Notes under the pieces: model-generated
What the model was told of the DNA's origin: nothing
The model's database searches: none
The model's input: only the letters and a program-made list of their open reading frames with translations
Part shown: positions 21,747 to 35,253 of the stretch, one piece after another
How positions within the stretch are numbered: the first letter of the stretch is position 1
Layout of the letters: the number at the start of each line of letters is the position of its first letter
Position numbers and translations under genes: made by a program
DNA from: Akebia trifoliata
Taxonomy: Eukaryota; Streptophyta; Magnoliopsida; Ranunculales; Lardizabalaceae
Direction: 5' to 3'
Assembly (NCBI GenBank): GCA_017979445.1
Contig: CM030711.1
Span: forward strand, 15,268,922 to 15,332,921
DNA: 64,000 nt

Positions 21747-24700
21747 AAGAGTACGTGTTCTCATTTTCATGCACATCGTAATAATTACCATGAATAGAAC
21801 CTTATGCCAACTATTTGATTTACGCAAGTAAATAAGCGGACGATTGAATTGAGATTAATTTAGCTTCTTACAGGTGACAAAATCAATGTCAGAAAAGTGC
21901 ACATTTGTCTTTTCATGTACATCGACATTGTTATTATGAAACATCGACATTATTATTATGAATATAGTTTTATCCCAACTATTTTATGTAAACATATATA
22001 ATCTCTTAGAATTTATCTTCATAAAATTGCTCCTACGTAGATCACATTGTGAAGACATATCGATGATCAAATTGAAATCATAGGTAATATTGATAAAATC
22101 GACCTAGGAAGTGATTAATCAATACATAGTTGGGTCCATGACATACAGCTTGCACTAGGCTTGTCAAAGGATGCTTATCAGTTCGAATGTAGCAATATCC
22201 GAATCTAAATCTGAAAATTTTATTTGATATTCGAATTCGAATCCGACGGATGTTGTAAAATTCTATTTGATTTTGAATCTGCTTATCTTATCGGATATCG
22301 GATATTGGATAATATCTGATTAAAATTCGAATAATCTGTATATAAAAAAAAACATAATTTTTCCTTATCGAATTGATTTTTCATTATTAAAAAAAAATAT
22401 TATATATTACACTATTTATATAATAAATAAATCAAATCAAATAATATATATTATATTATTTATACAAAAGATTAATCAAATAAAATAATATGTATTATAC
22501 ATTTATAAAAAAATATAAGAATCCTATGGCCAATCCTGTGTCAAGATAAAATTAAATATTTACTTACCTAACAAAATTTTTAGCCACCATCATCATTACC
22601 ATCATTTCCACCTTATTTTAGATATTGAGGATGAAGTGAGATGGAAAAAAAAATTGGATTAATTTACAATAGAAATTCTTTTTCATCATTTATCAAATAA
22701 TCATGGTGCAAATTTGTACAAAGTACACCATGACAATGTATATCTCATATTTTATATATACACGTATCGATAATAAGACATGTGCATATGTTAAACTATG
22801 TGACATAATATATATTTGTCCCATGTTTTTCGATCCTATTCCCCAAATTGAATTTTCCACAAGATTGAATTTTGATTAGTTAAATTATGCATTTATTCGA
22901 CATCATATATTTTGTATTTTCATATAATATATACCGGAAAAAAAATCATAAATTTTCACCATCATTACTCAGAGATAAGTGTATATCGATAATAAATAAG
23001 TGAACGAATAAATTAAGATTAATTTAGCTTCTGACATGTGAAAAATCAATATTAGAAGAACACTTGTTTATCTTTTCATGCACATCGTAATAGTTATCAT
23101 TAATAGAGTTTTATCCCAACTATTTGATCTATGCAAGTAAATAAGTGGAAGATTAAATTAGGATTAATTTAACTTTTTACACCTGATAAAATCAATGTCA
23201 GAAGAGTACGCATTTGTTTTTTTATGTACATCGACATTGTTACCATGAATATAACCTTATCCCAACTGTTTATTTAAACACGTATAATCTCTTAGAATTT
23301 ATCTTCATAAAATTGCTCCTACGTAGATTACATTGCGAAGATATATCGATGATTAAATTGAGATCATTGGTAATATCAATAAAATCTACCTAGGAAGTAA
23401 TTAATCAAGACATAATTGGGTCCATGGCACATAGTTTGCACTAGGATTGTCTAAGGATGCTTATCAGTTCGAATACTGCAATATCCAAATCTAAATTTAA
23501 AATTTTTATTTGATATTCAAATTCGAAAATTGTATCCGATAGATATTCTAAAACTCTAACCGAATTCAAATATGATTATCTTATTGGATATCGGATATTG
23601 GATAAAATCCTATTAAAATTCGAATAATTTTTATATAAAAAAAAAACATAATTTTTTCTTATCGAACTGTTTTTTCATTATTAAAAAAAATTATTATATA
23701 TTAGACTATTTATATAATAAATAAATCAAATCAAATAATATATATTATATTATTTATACAAAAAATTGATCAAATAAAATAATATGTACTATACATTTAT
23801 AAAAAAATATGAGAATCTCATGGTCAATCCTATATCAAGATAAAATTAAATATTTGCTCACCTAATAAAATATTTAGTCATCATCATCATCATCATCATC
23901 ACCATCATTTCTATTTTATTCCGGATATTGAGGTTGAAACGAGACGGAAAAAATTGGATTAATTCACAAGAGGAATTTCTTTTCATCATTTATCAAATAA
24001 TCATTGGTGCAAGCTTGTATAAAGTATACCATGACCATGTATATATCATATATTTTTTTTATATATACGTATCGATAATAAGGCATGTGCATATATTAAA
24101 CTATGTGACATAATATATATTTGTCCCATGTTTTTTTTATCCTATTCCCTAAATTGAATTTTCCACGAGATTAAATTTTGGTTAATTAAATTATACATTT
24201 ATTTAACATAATATATTTGAAATTTCATACAATGTACACCTAGAAAAAAAATCATAAATTTGTACCATCATTGCTTAGTGAAAGTGTATATCGATAATAA
24301 ATAAGTGGATGAATAAATTAGGATTAATTTAACTTCTGACACGTGAAAAACCAATGTCAAAAGAGCACGTGTTTACCTTTTCATGCATATCATAATAGTT
24401 ACCATAAATAGAGTCTTATCCCAACTATTTGATCTACACAAGTAAATAAGTAGATGATTAAATTGAGATTAATTTAGCTTTTTACACGTGACAAAATCAA
24501 TATAAAAAAAGTGCGCATTTATCTTTTCATGTACATCGATATTGTTACCATGAAACATCGACATTGTTACTATGAATATAGTCATATCCCAACTATTTTA
24601 TGTAAACACGTATAATCTTTTCAAATTTTTTTTCATAAAATTAGTCTTACGTAGATTACATTGTGAATAAAAATCAATGATCAAATTGAGATCATAGATA

Positions 24701-27700
24701 ATATTGATAAAATCTACCTATGAAGTGATTAATCAAGACATAATTGGGTCCATGGCACATAGTTTGCACTAGGGTTGTCAAAGGATGCTTATCAGTTGAA
24801 TATAACAATATCCAAATCTAAATATGAAATTTTATTTGATATTCGAATTCGATTCCGACAGATGTTTTAAACTCTATCCAAATTCGAATATGATTATCTT
24901 ATCGAATAATATCCAATTGGAATTCGAATAATTTTTATATATAAAAAAAAAACATAATTTTTTCTTATCGAACTGTTTTTTCATTATTAAAAAAAATTAT
25001 TATATATTAGACTATTTATATAATAAATAAATCAAATCAAATAATATATATTATATTATTTATACAAAAAATTGATCAAATAAAATAATATTTACTATAC
25101 ATTTATAAAAAAATATGAGAATCTCATGGTCAATCCTATATCAAGATAAAATTAAATATTTGCTCACCTAATAAAATATTTAGTCATCATCATCATCACC
25201 ATCATTTCTACTTTATTCCGGATATTGAGGTTGAAACGAGACGGAAAAAATTGGATTAATTCACAAGAGAAATTTTTTTTCATCATTTATCAAATAATCA
25301 TTGGTGCAAGCTTGTATAAAGTACACTATGACCATGTATATATCATATATTTTTTTTATATATACGTATCGATAATAAGGCATGTGCATATATTAAACTA
25401 TGTGACATAATATATATTTGTCCCATGTTTTTTTTATCCTATTCCCTAAATTAAATTTTTCATGAAATTAAATTTTGGTTAATTAAATTATACATTTATT
25501 TAACATAATATATTTGAAATTCCATACAATGTACACCTAGAAAAAAAATCATAAATTTGTATCATCATTGCTTAGTGAAAGTGTATATCGATAATAAATA
25601 AGTGGATGAATAAATTAGGATTAATTTAACTTTTGACACGTGAAAAACCAATGTCAAAAGAGCACGTGTTTACCTTTTCATGCATATCATAATAGTTACC
25701 ATGAATAGAGTCTTATCCCAACTATTTGATCTACACAAGTAAATAAGTGGATGATTATATTGATATTAATTTAGCTTTTTACACGTGACAAAATCAATAT
25801 AAAAAAAGTGCGCATTTATCTTTTCATGTACATCGATATTGTTACCATGAAACATCGACATTGTTACCATGAATATAGTCATATCCCAACTATTTTATGT
25901 AAACACGTATAATCTTTTCAAAAATTTTTTCATAAAATTAGTCTTACGTAGATTACATTGTGAATAAAAATCAATGATCAAATTGAGATCATAGGTAATA
26001 TTGATAAAATCTACCTATGAAGTGATTAATCAAGACATAATTGGGTCCATGACACATAATTTGCACTAGGGTTGTCAAAGGATGCTTATCAATTGAATAT
26101 AACAATATCCAAATCTAAATATAAAATTTTATTTGATATTCGAATTCAATTCCGACAGATGTTTTAAACTCTATCCAAATTCGAATATGATTATCTTATC
26201 GAATAATATCCAATTGGAATTCGAATAATTTTATATATAAAAAAAAAACATAATTTTTCCTTATCCAACTGATTTTGCATTATTAAAAAAATTATTATAC
26301 ATTACACTATTTATATAATAAACAAATCAAATCAAATAATATATATTATATTATTTATATAAAAAAATTAATCAAACAAAATAATATGTATTATATATTT
26401 ATCAAAAAATATGAGACTTCTATGGTCAATCGTATGTCAAGATAAAATTAAATATATGCTTACCTAACAAAAATTTTAGCCATCATCATCATCATCATTA
26501 CCATCATTTTCACCTTATTTCGGATACTGAGGTAGAAGTGAGATGGAAAATAGATTGGATTAATTCACAACAGGAATTCTTTTTCATTATTTATCAAATA
26601 ATTATCAGTGCAAGCTTGTATAAAAGTACACTATGACCATGTATATCTCATATATTTTTTTATATATACGTATCAATAATAAGGCATATGCATATGTTAA
26701 ATTATGTGACATAATATATATTTATCCCATGTTTTTCGATCTTATTCTCTAAATTGAATTATCCATATGATTGAATTCTGGATAATTAAATTATATATTT
26801 ATTCGACATTATATATTTGGCATTTTCATACAATATATACCTGGAAAAGAATCATAAATTTGCACTATCATTGTTTAGTGATAAGTGTATATCAATAATA
26901 AATAAATTGATGAATAAATTATAATTAATTTTAGCTTCTGACACGTGAAAAATCAATGTTAGAAGAGCACGTATTTGAATTTTCATACACATCGTAATAG
27001 TTACCATGAATAGAACCTTATGTCAACTATTTTATTTACACAAGTAAATAAGTGGACGATTAAATTGAGATTAATTTAGTTTCTTTCACGTGACAAAATC
27101 AATGTCAGAAGAATGCACAGCTGTCTTTTCATGTACATCAACATTGTTACCATGAAACATCGACATTATTACTATGAATATAGTCTTATCCCAACTATTT
27201 TATGTAAATAAATATGTATAATCTTTTAGAATTTATCTTTATAAAATTACTCCTACGTAGATCAGATTGTGAAGATATATCGATGTTCAAATTGAGATCA
27301 TAGGTAATATCGATAAAATCTACCTAAAAAGTGATTAATCAAGACATAGTTGGGTCAATGGCACATAGTTTGCACTAGAACCGTCAAAGGATGCTTATCA
27401 GTTTGAATATAAGAATATCCAAATCTAAATTCAAAAAGTTTATCTGATATTCGAATTCGAATTCAAATCCGTCGGATATTCTAAAATTATGTCCGAATTC
27501 GAATCTGACTATCTTATCGGATATTGGATATCGGATAATATTCGATTAAAATTCGAATAATTTGTATATAAAAAAAAACATAATTTTTCCTTATCCAACT
27601 GATTTTTCATTATTAAAAAAATTATTATATATTAAACTATTTATATAATAAATAAATCAAATCAAATAATATTAATTATATTATTTATATAAAAGATTAA

Positions 27701-28669
27701 TCAAATAAAATAATATGTATTATATATTTATAAAAAAAATATGAGAATCCCATGGTAATCCTATGTCAAAATTAAATATTTGCTCACCTAACAAAATTTT
27801 TAGCCATCATCATCATCACCATTATTTTCACTTTATTTCGGATATTGAGGACGAAGTGAGACGAAAAAAAATTGGATTAATTCACAACAAAAATTCTCTT
27901 TCATCATTTATCAAATAATCATCGGTGTAAGCTCGTATAAAGTACACTATGACTATGTATATCTCATATTTCTTTTTATATTTATATACGTATCGATAAT
28001 AAGACTTATGCATATGTTGAACTATGTGACATAATATATATTTGTCCCATGTTTTTTTTTTATTATATTCCCTAAATTGAATTCTCCAAGAAATTGAAAT
28101 TTGGATAATTAAATTATGCAGTTATTCAACGTCATATATTTGGTATTTTCATACAATAAACACTTGGAAAAGAATCATAAATTTACACCATCATTGTTTA
28201 GTGATAAGTGTATATCGATAATAAATAAGTGGACGAATAAATTAGGATTAATTTAGCTTCTGACACGTGAAAAATAATATCAGAAGAGCACGTGTTTGAC
28301 TTTTCATGCACATCGTAATAGTTACCATGAATAGAGCTTTATCTCAACTAATTGATCTATGCAAGTAATAAGTAGATGATTAAATTGTGATTAATTTAGT
28401 TTCTTACACGTAACAAAATCAATGTCAAAAGAGTGTGCATTTATCTTTTCATGTACATCGACATTGTTGCCATGAATATAGCTTAATCCTAACTATTTTA
28501 TATAAACACGTATAATCTCTTAGAATTTATCTTTATAAAATTTCTCCTACGTAGATCACATTGTGAAGACATATCGAAGATCAAATTGAAATCATAGGTA
28601 ATATCGATAAAATCTACCTAGGAAGTGATTAATTAAGACATAGTTGGGTTTATGGCACATAGTTTGCAC

Positions 28670-29197
28670 TAGGACTGTGAAAAGATGCTTATCAGTTCGA
28701 ATATAACAATATCCGAATCTGAATCCTAAAATTTTATCTGATATCTGAAGTTAAATTCGAATTCGAAAGATGTTTTAAAATTTTATTCGAATTAGAATCT
28801 GATTATCTTATCAGATATCGGATAATATCCGATTAGAATTCGAATAATTTGTATATATAAAAAAAACATAATTTTTTCTTATCCAACTAATTTTTTATTA
28901 AATTTTTTTTATATATATTACACTATTTATAGAATAAATAAATAAATAAAATAATATATGTTATATTATTTATATAAAAAATTAATCAAATAAAATGATA
29001 TATATATTATATATTATTTCGAATCGAATTTTATCAGATTCGAAATGTTAATATCTGAATTTATATCCTATAAGGATTCAAATATATAAAACTTTCTGAA
29101 TTCGAATTTGATTTTCGAAATTTTTGGATAATATCCAATTTTTTTGAATTTGAATTCGGATCGAATTCGAATTTTCGGTTATCCATTGATACCCCTA
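28670..29197. mobile_element. Complete hAT MITE in last array unit
   Basis: This 528-bp element starts TAGGACTGTGAAAAGATG and ends with the inverse of TAGGGGTATCAATGGATA. It is flanked by perfect 8-bp duplications GTTTGCAC (28662-28669 and 29198-29205). The interior is rich in TTCGAAT/ATTCGAA motifs. The five earlier array units carry only its first ~340 bases, so the element predates amplification. Confidence 0.9.
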
Positions 29198-29205
29198 GTT
29201 TGCAC

Positions 29206-30023
29206 AAATATTTGATCATGTTGTGTGTGGAAGAGTTAATATAGGATCCTTAAATATGTTGTTAGCCCCTTCAATCGTATAAAAATCATGTCACCTCTAA
29301 GACATTTATCATATTTTATAATAGTTAATGGCTATTTGGGCCTATAAATAAGGTATTGATCTCCACCCTACCTCAATAAATTGTAGTTTCATAGGTAATA
29401 TGTTGGGACGAAACACCATAACCAATAAAGTAGAAATTGAGACTTTCAAAAGTTGAGGTCATGGAAATAGGTATATATAAATTATCTTTCTTTAATAATC
29501 TTCCATGAAAATTGTATAGGATAACATGAGGAAATGATCCTATAAAATCATGCTCTACCAATAATTCTATCAAGTATCATATCGGGACTATGAAGCCAGG
29601 AGGCAATGGGCGCTTGAGGTTGCAAATGAAAAGTAGAGAGGGTACCGTAGGAGATCTAAAAATTATGATGAATAGAAGTACACTTGAGGTTTAAAACCAT
29701 GAGCATAGGGATGTTTATGGGTTGATAATAAAAGGTGTAAGAAGTGTGTTCTTGGGACTGGTTTGGGCTGATGCAACTCATGAAGAAAATGGGATTTAAA
29801 TGGGCCACAAAACAGTGGTAATGGGGGATATATAAAGTTATGGACAATAAAACAGTAGGTAATGGGGGTCATATGGCTATTGTAAAACCTACGTGAAATG
29901 TTTGTTTCAGTTAGTTAAAAACGTGAGATGAAGAGTGTATTGAGGCTTCCAAAAGATAAATGGGAATAGAGACTTTGGGATGCAAGAAAACATGGATAAA
30001 GTTACTAATAGTGAGGAGAAAAG
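29206..30023. other. Right flank of array; no gene
   Basis: The first ~150 bases (TTTGATCATGTTG to GGGCCTATAAATAAGG) match 48690-48813 and so continue the repeat family that was amplified. CCTATAAATA has the form of a TATA box, so this family may end in a promoter, as an LTR would. Beyond about 29360 I see nothing recognisable; the small minus-strand frames lack domains. Confidence 0.5.
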
Positions 30024-32096
30024 TGTTGGGAGATTTTTAATGAAATAATGAAATTTTGAGAAAATCATAAAAGTGAGAGTTAGGGTAAAATTGTAGGATT
30101 TCATTTTAGTCATTTTTAATGAAATCTGACCTCACCACTGGTTTCAAAATGGTCGAAAAACATATTTTAGCCTATAAGTATGCTTAAATACAAGTTCGAA
30201 CAGAAAAGTTGTAAAATCCTCAATTACCAGGTTGGATTAGGCTAAAATAATGATCTTTATTAGAGCAATAATTTTTAAAATTTGATCATACCATTGGATT
30301 TGTAACGAAGAATTATAAAAAATAGAGTATTTACTTGTCATTTTTGAAATCCAAAAAGTCGAGTTATCGTCAAAAACGAAAACGACGTCAATTTTAGGGT
30401 CCCATTAGGCCAAAAAAATAAATTTTTGCTAAAAATATAATTTATAGAATTTGACCACACCATTAGATCAAGAACAAAAAATTAGATAAAATAGAGTATT
30501 CATTCGTTACTTTCGGAGTCCAAACGGTCAAGTTATCGTCAAACTGAACAATAAGTAAAATACCAATTTTGTCCCACAATTATGTAAATAATTTAATATA
30601 AAAAAAAACATTATTCATCTTCCAACTTGTCCAAAACTAGTCGAGATATTTTTTTTTTAAATTTATTTTTTCTCCTACTTTCAAACTCAGATTTGTCGCG
30701 AATGGGTCGTCGTTGACTTCCGTCGCAAAAAAGAAAAAAGTCCATAGCTTCGACATCTACAAAATCCACCCAACTTCTTCTCGATTTCTCTTCTCTTTCA
30801 TCTCGTATCATGAAAAATCAGCAGTATATATATACAGGGATTTCATAACTTTGACCTCGAATTTCATCTGTTTCGGGGTCAAACCGTCCTCCGTCGCAGA
30901 AGGGAGAAAGAACGACGACATCGAGATCTTCGAAACCATCGAGTCAAATTCAAAAATCAGTCATCTCGAATTTCGATTGATCTTGATTTCCATGTTGATT
31001 GTCTCGATTTTCGCCCACGCACTTCAATCCTTTCGCACAGAGATAGTAAGGAACTCAAAATTTTTATTAGTGATTGTAGATGTGAAAAGTACATTTAAGA
31101 TTTTATTAAAAATTTGTGATGTGTTTTCAAAAATATAAAATTCAATTGGTTATTTCAAATTTATTTCAGAACCTGTATATTTGATATGTTTAATTGTATT
31201 TTATAATAAATTATGCGTGGGTAGGATATTTCACACTGGGTAATTTCTGTTAGTTGGATCCTGTGCACTGCTCGGACCCCATTTTGATCTAAGTTTTGTA
31301 TTTTTTATAATGTTGTTGAAAAAATGAATTTCATAGTTGAAAAAATGATTTAATATTCAGTGAACTCATATTGAGTTGATGAATATCAGAAAGTGAATAT
31401 TTTTTTTGAAAGATTGAGAACTACGAAAATTAGAAAAATGGGAAAAGATGATGAAACGATAAAATGTCAAAATCACTCCTGAGGGGTGATGGCTGCATTT
31501 TACATCCAAAAATATGGGATGTCACACCCAGTGTACATGTCAAACTGTGCCCGTGATCAGTTGGGATAGCGGTATGTTAGCAGTGCTACACATGGCAGGC
31601 TCCATGAATTGACATGTGGCTACGGGTAAGAAATATGGCCAATGAGTGATGTCTGCATTTTACATTATGTGATGTGTATAGGTTGGTGAAAGAATATCCA
31701 GAGATAATGGTTGGTTGCATGTTTATTTAAATTCTGTTGGTGTAGAGGCTCCAAGTTATTTTATTTATGTTAGGTTGGGTATTTACAATTGCATGGTAAG
31801 AAACTGGATATCCATTCTCAACCTTGTATTGTTAATTTCTCTTTTGTTTTCAAATGAAAATAATATATATATATAGCTATTTTGTGAGCTGTTAAAGAGT
31901 TTGTGAATGCCTAAAAGGATAGTGCATCATATCATTCGGAGTGACGTACTATCGTAGGATGTAAGGTAGATATAACTAAACTCGTACGTGGTATGGGATG
32001 TGTATAAGAGTGGAGTCACAATTGGAATCCAGGTTTATTCCTTTCTATCTTTACTAGTAAACTTGTAAGGTAAAGGTGATCGTATACGAATGGATT
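30024..32096 (+). mobile_element. Family A solo LTR, copy A2 (left part)
   Basis: It starts TGTTGGGAGATTTTTAAT, a decayed form of the family A start, and runs in step with A1 and A3 to CGTATACGAATGGATT, where copy A3 is inserted. The remainder continues at 35254. The flanks AAAAG (30019-30023) and AAGAG (36312-36316) agree at 4 of 5 positions, a plausible worn duplication. No internal coding region. Confidence 0.8.
32092..32096. repeat. Target-site duplication GGATT (left)
   Basis: Perfect 5-bp duplication with 35254-35258, bracketing copy A3. Confidence 0.9.
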
Positions 32097-35000
32097 TGTA
32101 ACACCCCGAATTTTTAATTCTTATCTCGAGGAAAAAAATAAATAGTGGAATTTTAAGAAAATCTTGAAAGTGGGATTTAGGGGTAAAATTTTAGGATGTT
32201 TCTGATCATTTTTAATGGAATCTGACCACACCATTAAATTCAAAATGATCGAAAAACATAGTTTAGCCTGTAAGCACGCTCAAATGCGAGTCCGAATATA
32301 AAAGTTACAAAATCCTCGATTACCGGATCGGACTAGGCTAAAACAATGACTTTTTGTTAGAGCAATAATTTTTAAAATTCGATTATACCATTGGGTTCAT
32401 AACGAAAAATTATTCAACGTAAACTATTTATTTGTCATGTTTGGAGATCAGGAAGTCGAATTATCGCCAAAAACAAAAACGACATCAAGTTTATGGGTCA
32501 CGTCAGGCTAAAAATGTAAATTTTTGATGGAGACATAATTTGTAGAAATTGACTATACCATTAGATCCGGAACGAAAAATTAGGCGAAATAGAGTATTCG
32601 TTTGTCAGTTTTGGAGACCGAATGACCAAATTATCGTCGATCAAAACAATAGGCAAAATACTGAATTCGTCCCAAATATTATTTAAATAATATTTTTAAA
32701 TTTTTTTTTATATAACTCATCTTCCCCAATGCGTCATTACAGCCGAGCCAAATACAAAAAAAAAAATTTGATTTCTTCCGATTTTCCACCTCAGATCTCT
32801 CGCAAACGGTCCACTTTCGACGATCGCCGCAGAAGAGAAAAAGATCCGCAGCTACGTTCTCTACAAAACCCACCCAACCTTTCTTCGTTTCACTTTCTAT
32901 TTCACCCGATATCGTAAAAAATCAGCTGTATTTTGATACGGAAATTTCGAAACTTTGACCTCGGATTTCGTCCGTTTCGGGGTCAAATCGCTTTTCGACG
33001 CAGAAGGGAGAAACGTCCGCAGCCTCATTCTCTACATAACCCAACCAACTTCCTTCCGTTTTCTCATCTTTTTCACCCCGTATAGTCAAAAATCAGCCAT
33101 ATTTTTATACGGAGATTTTTGTAACTTCGACCTCGGTTTTCATCGATTTCGAGGTCAAACCATCTTTCGCCGTAGAAGGGAGAAGAGACGAGCACGTCGA
33201 GATCTTCGAAACCACCGGGCCGGTTTCGAAAATCAGCCGCTTCGAAGTTCGGTCCGTCTCGATTTCCGTGCCGATCGTCTCGATTTTCGCGCACAAGCTT
33301 TGATCCTTTCGCCTAGACATTGTAAGGAACTCTCAATTTCTATTAATAATCGTAGATTGTAAAAATTGCACTTAGAATTTTATTGAAAAAAAATTTGGAT
33401 GTATTTTCGAAATGTAGAATTCTTTGTTTATTTCAAAATTCACGTCAGAAATTGCATGATTGATATGTTTTATTGTATTTTTAACAAATTATACGTGGGT
33501 AAGGTATTTTATTGGGTTATTTCTGTAAGTTGGGTCCTGTGCACTGCTCGGAACCCATTTTAATATAAGTTTTGTATTTTTTTTAAGGTTTTGATAAAAA
33601 TAAATTCTTTAGTTGGAAAATGTGATTTAATATTCAATGAACTCGTATTGAGTTGATGAATATCAGAAAATGGATGTTTTATTGAAGAGATTGAAAAGTG
33701 TAAAAATCGAAAAGAGGGAAAAATGGTATGAAACGGTAAAATGTCAGAGTCACACCCGAGGGGTGATGTCTGCATTTTACGTTGTTGTGTTGTATGCAGG
33801 TTGGTGAACGGATATCCAGGGATAATGTTACTGGTTGCATGTTTATTTACTTTCTGTTAGCGCGAGGCGCTCTGTTATGTTATTTATTTTAGGCCGGGTG
33901 GCCACACTTGCATGGTAGGAAACTGGATATCTATTCTCAACCTTGTATTGTTAATTTCTCTTTTGTTTTCAAATGAAAATAATATATATAAGTAGCTATT
34001 TTGTGAGCTGTTAAAGAGTTTGTGAATGCCTGAAGGGATAGTGCATCATATCATCCGGAGTGGTGTACTATCCTGGGATGTACGGTAGGGACACCAAACT
34101 CATACGTGGTATGGGACGCGTATGAGAGTGGAGTCACAACTGGAATCCGGGTTTATTCCTCTCTATCTTTACCAGTGAACTTGTAATGTAAAGGTGGTCG
34201 TATACGAATGGTTTTTATCTTTGGGAATCACATGTACGCCTGATAGGCATAGACGAAGATGATTAGTCAGTGATCACTAACAATCTATAGTATCGAACGT
34301 TCTGACACATAAAACGAAAAGAGACCCATTGCTTACGGTCACGTCAAACGGCCAGCCTGAGCCGGATAAATGGTCAACCAAACGTGGTAAGGGCAGCGAC
34401 CGGCCACAAAATCAGGAACTAAAAGCCAGAAGGAATTGTAACATCATGTCCCGACTGGGAGCGATCCAGTCGTGAATCCCAACTCTCTAATTCCAATACT
34501 CCACCATCGTGTATTATCTATCTGTTGCTTATTTTGATATATAAAATGAAATGAAATCATGTTTATTGTTTCCATTTGATCAATTAGATTTGTATAAAAA
34601 GAGAATGTTATAGTGAGTACTGCTGATCGATGTAATGTGAGTTTTAAAATGTTTAGTTGCTCATCCCTGGCTATATGTACCAGTTAATCGTAGTTTTCTT
34701 CTGTAAAACTTTGTTTATTTTAAAATGATTCAGTATGTTTATTCGTTCATGTTAGGAGAGGTTATTGGCAGAAATTGTTGTTTCCTTACTGGGTAACCAT
34801 TGTTACTCACCCTTTCATCCTCCTCCATTTTTTTAGTTTCAGATCCGAAGCTTAGCGAGGCAGGAGTAGAACATGAGTGAGAATCATCTGGTGGGTCAGA
34901 TAGACAGCCAGAGTCCGTCACCTGGTAAGTAGTGGAGTATACTCCATTTGTCTAGGAGTATTATAGATTGTATTGAGCGTTAGGACTCTTGTTAGAGTGA

Positions 35001-35253
35001 GAAAATTTTGTATAATCCCGTAAATTTTCTTCTTCCGCACTCTGATAATTCGTACGTTATTAGACGTGTATAAGTTTCCGCTAGTATTATATTTTGTATA
35101 TGTATGCAGGATTGTATGTCGTTTATCAGGTGCAGGTTGAACGCCTTGGAATGCTAACATAAACAGAGGAGACCATGCCGAAATTTCGAGGTGCCACTTA
35201 GTACCTCGAGATCTGACATGGGGATTTGTGTTAGCGTTCGGCGGGGCGCCACA
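32097..35253 (+). mobile_element. Family A solo LTR, copy A3, nested in A2
   Basis: This 3157-bp LTR begins TGTAACACCCCGAATTTTTA and ends GGCGGGGCGCCACA. It is flanked by perfect GGATT duplications. It contains a tandem duplication of about 172 bases (CAGAAG(A/G)GAGAAA..GTCCGCAG blocks at about 32830 and 33001) that A1 lacks. The best-preserved member here, it defines the family ends. No gag-pol lies inside, so it is a solo LTR left by recombination. The short frames on both strands have no domains. Confidence 0.92.

Larger units (their letters stand above)
21190..29197. repeat. Tandem array of six ~1.3-kb units
   Basis: The anchor GAGAATC(C/T)CATGGTCAAT, or a close variant, recurs at 21213, 22517, 23811, 25117, 26413 and 27743, giving periods of about 1304, 1294, 1306, 1296 and 1330. 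Each unit has (1) a CATCAT microsatellite; (2) an internal direct repeat of about 150-170 bases built around AATTTAGCTTCTGACACGTG; (3) TAGTTTGCAC then the left part of a hAT element. Units 3 and 4 are nearly identical and even carry matching 61-codon spurious frames. The last unit alone has the complete hAT. There is no coding potential. G-box cores (CACGTG) occur in most units, for example 21726-21731. Confidence 0.95.

Noticed and set aside
23928..25410. Two almost identical 61-codon frames 1297 bases apart
   Set aside because: They are shadows of the duplicated array units. The other units do not keep the frame.
29373..29573. 66-codon minus-strand frame near the array
   Set aside because: No recognised motif. 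The surrounding sequence looks like repeat-derived non-coding DNA.
30713..33362. Frames of up to 141 codons in family A LTRs (also 40244-40531)
   Set aside because: They lie inside solo LTRs, differ among copies and have no domain.
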